Assembly (NCBI RefSeq): GCF_001293645.1
Contig: NZ_LBMD01000011.1
Span: 124,001-188,000, forward strand
Origin: Bacillus sp. CHD6a
Lineage (GTDB): Bacteria; Bacillota; Bacilli; Bacillales; Bacillaceae_I
Direction of reading: 5' to 3'
Length of the DNA: 64,000 nt
The notes under the pieces are model-generated. The model ran no database searches. It was not told the DNA's origin and worked only from the letters and a program-made list of their open reading frames with translations. A program made the position numbers and the translations under genes. Positions 59,393 to 64,000 of this stretch are shown one piece after another; position 1 is the first letter of the stretch; every line of letters starts with the position of its first letter.

Positions 59393-59641
59393 ATGGTGAA
59401 AAGAAAAGCAGCTGTTGCATTATCCATATTTTCTACTTTATTTGCTGGTGCATGGTGGTTGAGTGTTGAGCAAAAAAGAGATTATGTGGACCATTATTAC
59501 AATGGGAATTCTTCCGTAGTGCTCATTGGGTCTAATCAACAGGAAAGCTCTAATGTCATCCAACCATTTAAACCACGGGAATATATCCGTATTGTCGTGG
59601 CAAAAAAGGAAACAGAAGAAGTAGAAGTCGAACCGACTTGA
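59393..59641 (+). CDS. Small membrane-anchored protein upstream of pgi
   Basis: An 82-residue protein with a basic N-terminus (VKRKA), one hydrophobic anchor (VALSIFSTLFAGAWWLS, about residues 7-23), then a polar extracytoplasmic domain ending in acidic residues. The ATG at 59393 is preceded by GTAGGTGGTGG; GTG codons at 59381 and 59384 are alternatives. B. subtilis yugM occupies a similar position, but I cannot confirm homology. Function unknown. Confidence 0.6.
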   Translation: MVKRKAAVALSIFSTLFAGAWWLSVEQKRDYVDHYYNGNSSVVLIGSNQQESSNVIQPFKPREYIRIVVAKKETEEVEVEPT

Positions 59642-59667
59642 TGGAGAGCCAAAGTGAAAATGGAGAG

Positions 59668-59698
59668 CGGTTATACACTATGTATAGCCGTTTTCTTG
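59668..59698 (+). terminator. Terminator before pgi
   Basis: CGGTTATAC pairs with GTATAGCCG over a 5-nt loop, followed by TTTTCTTG. Confidence 0.85.
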
Positions 59699-59830
59699 TG
59701 AGAGTAAGCAAAAGGAAATAATATTTTTGGGTGTATCCGCTTACAGGATGTAGGAATCCTTGAATTATCCGACAGTATTATGTAAAGTGAAAATTGGCAT
59801 GCAAATATGTTTTATTGGAGGTTATGATAT

Positions 59831-61180
59831 ATGACACATATTCGCTTTGATTATAAAAAGGCGTTATCTTTTTTTGGCGAACATGAAATTACATACTTAC
59901 GTGATGCGGTAAAAGTTGCCCATCATTCATTACATGAAAAAACAGGAGCGGGAAATGACTACCTAGGTTGGATTGACCTGCCGACAGATTATGACAAAGA
60001 AGAGTTTGCACGAATTGTAAAAAGTGCAGAAAAAATCAAAAATGACTCAGACATTTTGTTAGTTGTAGGTATCGGCGGCTCATACCTTGGCGCACGAGCA
60101 GCTCTTGAAATGCTCAATCATTCGTTCTATAACGCATTAACAAAGGAGCAACGTAAAACTCCACAGGTTGTGTTTGTTGGGAATAACATTAGTTCTACTT
60201 ATATGCGAGATTTAATGGACCTGTTAGAAGGAAAAGACTTCTCTATCAACGTAATTTCCAAATCTGGTACAACAACAGAACCAGCATTGGCATTCCGTAT
60301 CTTCCGCAAGATCTTAGAAGAAAAATACGGAAAAGAAGAAGCTAGAAAACGTATTTACGCTACAACAGACAAAGCACGTGGAGCTTTGAAAACACTGGCT
60401 ACTGAAGAAGGCTATGAGTCCTTTATCATTCCGGATGATGTAGGTGGGCGCTATTCTGTTCTTACAGCAGTAGGATTATTGCCTATTGCGGTATCAGGAG
60501 CAGATATCGAAGCAATGATGAAAGGTGCTGCAGATGCAAGTCGTGACTTCTCTACATCTGAGTTGGAAGAAAACCCAGCTTATCAATATGCAGCTGTACG
60601 TAATGTCCTTTACAACAAAGGGAAAACGATTGAAATGCTGATCAACTATGAACCAGGGCTACAATACTTCTCCGAATGGTGGAAGCAATTATTCGGTGAA
60701 AGTGAAGGGAAAGACCAAAAGGGTATCTTCCCAGCGTCTGCCAACTTCTCTACAGACCTTCATTCCATGGGGCAATATGTTCAAGAAGGACGTCGCGATC
60801 TTTTCGAAACAATTATTAAAGTGGACAACCCACGCCATGAGTTGACAGTAGAAGAAGAAGCGGCTGATTTGGATGGACTCAACTACCTTGCAGGAGAAAC
60901 AGTTGATTTTGTAAACACAAAAGCTTACGAAGGAACGCTACTTGCCCACACAGATGGTGGAGTACCAAACCTGGTCGTTAACATTCCTGCAATGGACGCA
61001 TATACATTTGGATACCTTGTCTACTTCTTTGAAAAAGCATGCGCTATGAGCGGATACCTTCTTGGTGTAAATCCATTTGACCAACCAGGAGTAGAAGCAT
61101 ACAAAGTAAATATGTTCGCTCTTCTAGGCAAACCTGGTTTCGAAGAAGTAAAAGCAGAACTAGAAAAACGCTTAAAATAA
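59831..61180 (+). CDS. pgi: Glucose-6-phosphate isomerase
   Basis: A 449-residue cytosolic enzyme of glycolysis and gluconeogenesis that interconverts glucose-6-phosphate and fructose-6-phosphate. Signatures are [14 protein letters not shown] near residue 78, [15 protein letters not shown] with the phosphate-binding Ser and Thr, [14 protein letters not shown] with catalytic Glu near 291, and [14 protein letters not shown] near 416. Length matches Bacillus Pgi. The ATG follows TTGGAGG. It has its own leader after a terminator. Confidence 0.97.
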   Translation: MTHIRFDYKKALSFFGEHEITYLRDAVKVAHHSLHEKTGAGNDYLGWIDLPTDYDKEEFARIVKSAEKIKNDSDILLVVGIGGSYLGARAALEMLNHSFYNALTKEQRKTPQVVFVGNNISSTYMRDLMDLLEGKDFSINVISKSGTTTEPALAFRIFRKILEEKYGKEEARKRIYATTDKARGALKTLATEEGYESFIIPDDVGGRYSVLTAVGLLPIAVSGADIEAMMKGAADASRDFSTSELEENPAYQYAAVRNVLYNKGKTIEMLINYEPGLQYFSEWWKQLFGESEGKDQKGIFPASANFSTDLHSMGQYVQEGRRDLFETIIKVDNPRHELTVEEEAADLDGLNYLAGETVDFVNTKAYEGTLLAHTDGGVPNLVVNIPAMDAYTFGYLVYFFEKACAMSGYLLGVNPFDQPGVEAYKVNMFALLGKPGFEEVKAELEKRLK

Positions 61181-61216
61181 GCTATAAAGATTATATGTTG
61201 GATTATGGACACCACC

Positions 61217-61342
61217 GCTGTTGCTTGGAGCAAAAGGCGAAGACTCCTGAGGGAGATAGCGGTAGCTTGAGACCCCGCAACGAAGTGAGGAGGCTCAAGC
61301 ACCGCCCCTAGGAAAGCGAAGCCATTTGCGGAAGGCAACAGC
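61217..61342. repeat. Palindromic element, 126-bp copy after pgi
   Basis: It runs from GCTGTTGCTTGGAGC to GCGGAAGGCAACAGC. The ends have co-varied (TTGCTTGGAG against GGCAACAGC), keeping the terminal inverted repeat GCTGTTGC/GCAACAGC paired. That is evidence that the secondary structure is under constraint. Confidence 0.88.
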
Positions 61343-61363
61343 GGCGTCTAACCCAACTTTTTT

Positions 61364-61416
61364 AAAAAAAGGGATAGTTCCTACGACCATCAGGTTGTAA
61401 GGACTATCCCTTTTTC
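61364..61416 (+). terminator. Terminator after pgi
   Basis: GGGATAGTTC pairs with GGACTATCCC (61371-61380, 61401-61410) with an additional inner stem, followed by TTTTTCC. Confidence 0.88.
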
Positions 61417-61473
61417 CATATGCATGAAAACCCCTCCATGGGGAAACCTACCCATATAAAAGGAGGGATTGCT

Positions 61474-61881
61474 ATGATTCCTATTCCTTCAAAAATCGAA
61501 GGTGCGGAGTTTCAGTTGTATAAATTAGAACAGGAACTAAAAGCCATTGGATATTCCATCGGGGGAAACTGGGACTACGATCACGGCTATTTTGACTATA
61601 AAATAGACGATGAAGTCGGCTATCAATTTTTGAGAGTCCCATTTCAATCTGTCGACGGACAATTGGATTCACAAGGGACCACAGTACAGATCGGTAGACC
61701 CTTCCTGCTATCCCACAAATACCAGATTGGAATAGATGACAATGTTCATGTTTGGAATAGAACGGCATCCTTTGACCAGTTTTCTGAACCAGAAGATCCC
61801 GATGCCACTTTCCCAAAAGAATTCATTGAACTTGGTCATACACTTGTTCATGAATTAGAAGCAATTCTTGGGAGAGATTAG
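61474..61881 (+). CDS. yugN: YugN-like protein
   Basis: A 135-residue soluble protein of the YugN family: IPSKIEGAEFQLYKLEQEL, GGNWDYDHGYFDYKID, YQFLRVPFQSVDGQLD and the helical end LVHELEAILGRD. The ATG at 61474 follows AAAAGGAGGG; the open frame upstream lacks a ribosome site. Its stop overlaps that of the converging yugO by 4 nt, with no terminator between. Function unknown. Confidence 0.88.
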   Translation: MIPIPSKIEGAEFQLYKLEQELKAIGYSIGGNWDYDHGYFDYKIDDEVGYQFLRVPFQSVDGQLDSQGTTVQIGRPFLLSHKYQIGIDDNVHVWNRTASFDQFSEPEDPDATFPKEFIELGHTLVHELEAILGRD

Positions 61882-62888
61882 TCTTTAATGACGAGCAAAC
61901 AGTCATCGGCTTGGATTAACGTGTAAAGAGGAGGATTGACCATGGTGTCTCCTCTTCTTTTTATGCCGATAATGAGAATCTTCTTCTGAAGCATCTGATT
62001 GCTAAGTTTTTCGAATGTTGTTCCTACCATCTCTTTTTCCACTTCTAAATACTTTAGTTTGCTTCCCTTCAGCTGATTCAACATATTTAACAAAGTATTG
62101 GACATACCATTAGACATCATACTGTTCGTCATTACATAACTTGTAAACATGTTTGTTTGTATTACTTCATCAGCTCCAGCACGTTGAGCATTCTTCACTT
62201 GAGTAGAAGTCAAGATCTCCACGATTGTGTACACTTCTGGATTTAACCCTTTGACAGCCAATAAAGTTAACACCGAGCTCATATCTGCTTGAACTTCATC
62301 CTTACTTTGATCGGCAGATATGACAACAAAACCAGCACTTTTCACATTGGCAGAAAGTAATGTTTGATCGTTACAGGGATTCCCTTTAATAAAATGTACG
62401 TTTTGATCATGAAGCGGGTTTTTCTCTAAGGTTGAATCAATGAGTACAATTGATAAAGGTTTATTGCTCATAGAATTAATTTGCCGTAACGTTTCTCTTA
62501 CCCGCTCATTCCAACCTATAACGATTATATGTTCAGATCCTCGATAATCCACTTTACCCTCCAAGTAATCATTTTGTGTTGCGATGGCACTTGCAGCCAG
62601 TGATACAAAGTATGTAGTGACGAAACCTGTACCAAATAATATGAGAATGATAGCTAATGATCTCCCCGTGACAGTAACCGGAACATAGTCACCGTAACCT
62701 AAAGTAGCAGTAGTGACAATCGCCCACCAAACTCCATCGAAAATGGAAGGAAATTCATCCGGTTCAATATAATGAATGAGAAAACCGAAAGTAATATTAA
62801 TGACAATTATGATGACCAATATCCTTGCTATTAAAGGCCAATGTACAAATCTAAAAATGAGGGAAGTCTGTTCCTTTATTCTATCCAT
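61878..62888 (-). CDS. yugO: YugO, potassium channel with RCK domain
   Basis: A 336-residue two-transmembrane potassium channel. TM1 is about residues 20-38, the selectivity filter is TLGYG (residues 62-66) preceded by a pore helix GVWWAIVTTA, and TM2 is about 78-98. An RCK/TrkA-N domain starts near 113 (HIIVIGWNERV), followed by a TrkA-C-like end. In B. subtilis YugO mediates potassium release in biofilm electrical signalling. Its ATG follows the mstX stop codon with no gap, so the pair is translated together as mstX-yugO. Confidence 0.92.
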   Translation of the reverse strand: MDRIKEQTSLIFRFVHWPLIARILVIIIVINITFGFLIHYIEPDEFPSIFDGVWWAIVTTATLGYGDYVPVTVTGRSLAIILILFGTGFVTTYFVSLAASAIATQNDYLEGKVDYRGSEHIIVIGWNERVRETLRQINSMSNKPLSIVLIDSTLEKNPLHDQNVHFIKGNPCNDQTLLSANVKSAGFVVISADQSKDEVQADMSSVLTLLAVKGLNPEVYTIVEILTSTQVKNAQRAGADEVIQTNMFTSYVMTNSMMSNGMSNTLLNMLNQLKGSKLKYLEVEKEMVGTTFEKLSNQMLQKKILIIGIKRRGDTMVNPPLYTLIQADDCLLVIKD

Positions 62889-63137
62889 CTAATGCTCATC
62901 CCCTGAGGAAATAAAAGAGAGCACTTCTTTAACAATGGAGTTGATCTTTTGGTTCAATGCCTCTTCCCCGTACTTTTGTTTTCCTGCTTCTATCAATTGT
63001 ATGACCTCATCATTAAAAGAAATAATAGGTTTGTCCTCTTCAGACTCATTATAGAACTCAATGAACCTGTCTAGACTTTCATTCATCTGATCGATGGCTT
63101 CGCTTAATTGTTCTTTTTCTTCCTTCCTTAACTTCAT
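62889..63137 (-). CDS. mstX: MstX (Mistic) homologue, short form
   Basis: An 82-residue hydrophilic helical protein that matches the core of B. subtilis MstX: EEKEQLSEAIDQMNESLDRF, IEFYNESEEDKP, and KINSIVKEVLSF. MstX associates with membranes without a signal peptide and promotes insertion of YugO. The ATG at 63137 follows AAGAGGTG; it gives the short form seen in several Bacillus species rather than the 110-residue B. subtilis version. An ATG at 63158 is an alternative. Confidence 0.85.
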   Translation of the reverse strand: MKLRKEEKEQLSEAIDQMNESLDRFIEFYNESEEDKPIISFNDEVIQLIEAGKQKYGEEALNQKINSIVKEVLSFISSGDEH

Positions 63138-63268
63138 CTCCTTCACCTCTTGTTTCATTGTTGACAATTTACCTTTAAACTTAAACTTCAAAGGGATAAA
63201 ATGGCTTATTTTTGGAAAAATAAGTGTGAATGACATAATGAATGAATAATGTTTAGGGAGTGACGAGA

Positions 63269-63454
63269 ATGGATGAAGCACGTGCAAGACAAATACTTTC
63301 CTCTTCCGCAACAATAGACGTGACTTTTGAAGGGACAAAAGTATGGATTGATTCCGTAAGTGAGGATGGAAAAACTGCAACAGTTCATCTTCGTGGGCCG
63401 GGAGAAGAGCGTACACAAGTTGCCGTTTCCGACTTAATAGAATTAGGAGAATAA
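63269..63454 (+). CDS. sspH: H-type small acid-soluble spore protein SspH
   Basis: A 61-residue minor SASP: MDEARARQILSSSATIDVTF at the start, then VWIDSVSEDGKTATVH and TQVAVSDLIELGE. It is made in the developing forespore and packaged in spores. The ATG at 63269 follows AGGGAG. A perfect CTTATTTTT-GG-AAAAATAAG inverted repeat lies upstream (63205-63224), between it and mstX. A terminator follows, so it is a single gene. It is direct evidence of a spore-former. Confidence 0.93.
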   Translation: MDEARARQILSSSATIDVTFEGTKVWIDSVSEDGKTATVHLRGPGEERTQVAVSDLIELGE

Positions 63455-63461
63455 CTAGATG

Positions 63462-63488
63462 GGACTCAAATTTGAGTCTCTTTTTTTA
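63462..63488 (+). terminator. Terminator after sspH
   Basis: The perfect palindrome GACTCAAATTTGAGTC is followed by TCTTTTTTT. Confidence 0.85.
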
Positions 63489-63511
63489 ATTAATTGAAAG
63501 CATATAATGCG

Positions 63512-63530
63512 GAAATCAACAGCGGCTGAT
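63512..63530. repeat. Terminal scrap of the 128-bp element
   Basis: GCGGAAATCAACAGCGG is identical to one end of the element (compare 31927-31944) with the rest missing. Confidence 0.6.
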
Positions 63531-63631
63531 AAACCAGTACTACTTGTTTTTATTTATGAATGTGCTTGCTTTTGTTTGTTGTAATTAGAAGAAGGGTATT
63601 TATCTACTATCAATATGTGAGGTGATAGGAA

Positions 63632-63817
63632 ATGACTTCTTTTAATGAAACAGCGATTATTTCTTATGTGAAATCGAGGATTGAGGAGTATTGCACGGAA
63701 ATGGAGACTACTACTCCAGGAGAGATCCAACATGACATAATCCTTGGTAAAATAGAAGCGTATAACGAATTCTTAGAGCATTTTGGCTACGATAGAGTCG
63801 CTTGTGCGATAAGATAA
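63632..63817 (+). CDS. Small hypothetical protein
   Basis: A 61-residue soluble, mainly helical protein (ETAIISYVKSRIEEYCTEME, then IILGKIEAYNEFLEHFGYD). The ATG follows GTGAGGTGATAGGAA, a good ribosome site, and a terminator follows within 10 nt. Not recognised. It resembles short uncharacterised Bacillus helical proteins in size and charge only. Confidence 0.65.
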   Translation: MTSFNETAIISYVKSRIEEYCTEMETTTPGEIQHDIILGKIEAYNEFLEHFGYDRVACAIR

Positions 63818-63822
63818 TACAA

Positions 63823-63864
63823 AAAAAGGTGGAATCCAATAGAAAAATTGGGTACCACCTTTTT
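63823..63864. terminator. Bidirectional terminator near right edge
   Basis: AAAAAGGTGG pairs with CCACCTTTTT around an inner TCCAAT/ATTGGg stem. It serves the small gene and the converging symporter gene. Confidence 0.9.
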
Positions 63865-63869
63865 ATAGT

Positions 63870-64000
63870 TTACTTAGACGATGTAAGTCTATCAACAGAA
63901 TTTGCAATGGCTCCGTCACCAGTTACATTACATGCAGTACCAAAACTGTCTTGGGCAAGATAAAGAGCAATCATTAAGGATACCATTGTGGCATCAAACC
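63870..64000 (-). CDS. Dicarboxylate/amino-acid:cation symporter, C-terminal fragment
   Basis: The last 43 codons of a gene entering from the right edge. FDATMVSLMIALYLAQDSFGTACNVTGDGAIA is a hydrophobic re-entrant or transmembrane segment followed by the N-x-T-G-D-G motif of DAACS (GltP-type) transporters, then a short polar tail. Substrate (glutamate, aspartate, cystine or a C4-dicarboxylate) cannot be told. Confidence 0.7.
   Translation of the reverse strand, partial: FDATMVSLMIALYLAQDSFGTACNVTGDGAIANSVDRLTSSK

Noticed and set aside
62889-63416. 175-residue version of MstX
   Set aside because: The extra N-terminal part crosses the intergenic region and overlaps sspH; the homologous part begins at 63137.
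1-64000. tRNA or rRNA genes, prophage, or integrated plasmid
   Set aside because: No cloverleaf with a GTTCGANTC arm, no rRNA-like block, and no integrase, capsid or replication genes were seen.

Overview
The window is chromosomal DNA of a low-GC, endospore-forming Bacillaceae. Strong AGGAGG-type ribosome sites and frequent TTG/GTG starts fit this, as do sporulation markers (sspH, kapB, kapD, mstX-yugO) and many genes in an order I recall from the yum/yui and yug/mrp part of the Bacillus subtilis chromosome. No rRNA, tRNA, CRISPR array, phage gene or transposase gene was found. The species cannot be fixed from the sequence alone; a relative of Bacillus/Sutcliffiella is a guess.

Layout. 1-12 kb is a conserved core block: a secreted TIMP-like protein (partial), yumC, the type II NADH dehydrogenase yumB behind two Rex-like operators, a Nudix hydrolase, yuiA, yuiB, yuiC, a cobalamin-binding-like protein, yuiD, pepA, yuiF and bioY with a BirA operator. 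12.4-17.3 kb is a compact gas-vesicle operon (gvpP-like, gvpQ-like, gvpA, gvpO/R, gvpN, gvpF, gvpG, gvpL, gvpS, gvpK, gvpJ). 17.7-25.6 kb, all on the minus strand, holds two tandem SEDS genes, then an ABC-transporter/ECF-sigma operon whose large permease has a degenerate M1-peptidase-like domain. 25.9-36.5 kb is a beta-glucan utilisation locus: a LacI regulator with its operators, a binding protein, two permeases without an ATPase, GH1, GH30, and a secreted GH16 laminarinase with four CBM-like repeats. Presumably GH16 cuts polymer outside the cell, the transporter imports oligomers, and GH1 and GH30 finish digestion inside.

36.5-64 kb returns to core genes: a YuzC-like protein, an SDR, a SIMPL protein, a thioesterase, an AlkD-like protein, yuxJ, kapD, kapB, a cyclophilin lipoprotein, a SodC-like lipoprotein, a phosphatase, patB, yugE, yugF, alaR-alaT, an XRE regulator, yugI, yuzA, yugJ, the seven-gene mrpABCDEFG antiporter operon, pgi, yugN, yugO, mstX, sspH and the tail of an amino-acid symporter.

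The least explained part is the intergenic DNA. A 128-bp imperfect palindromic element occurs at full length five times and in about eight shortened, expanded or decayed forms. One copy carries a nested, MITE-like insertion with 12-bp terminal inverted repeats and a probable 6-bp target duplication. Three other intergenic regions hold arrays of exact 20- or 21-bp period, and in each the units alternate between two types. A 52-bp-period hairpin triplet lies near the left edge. Regulatory signals readable in the sequence include the Rex-like pair, the BirA box, three CGAAAGCGCTTT operators, an intercistronic hairpin between the binding protein and permease genes, and an orphan perfect Shine-Dalgarno sequence ahead of GH16.
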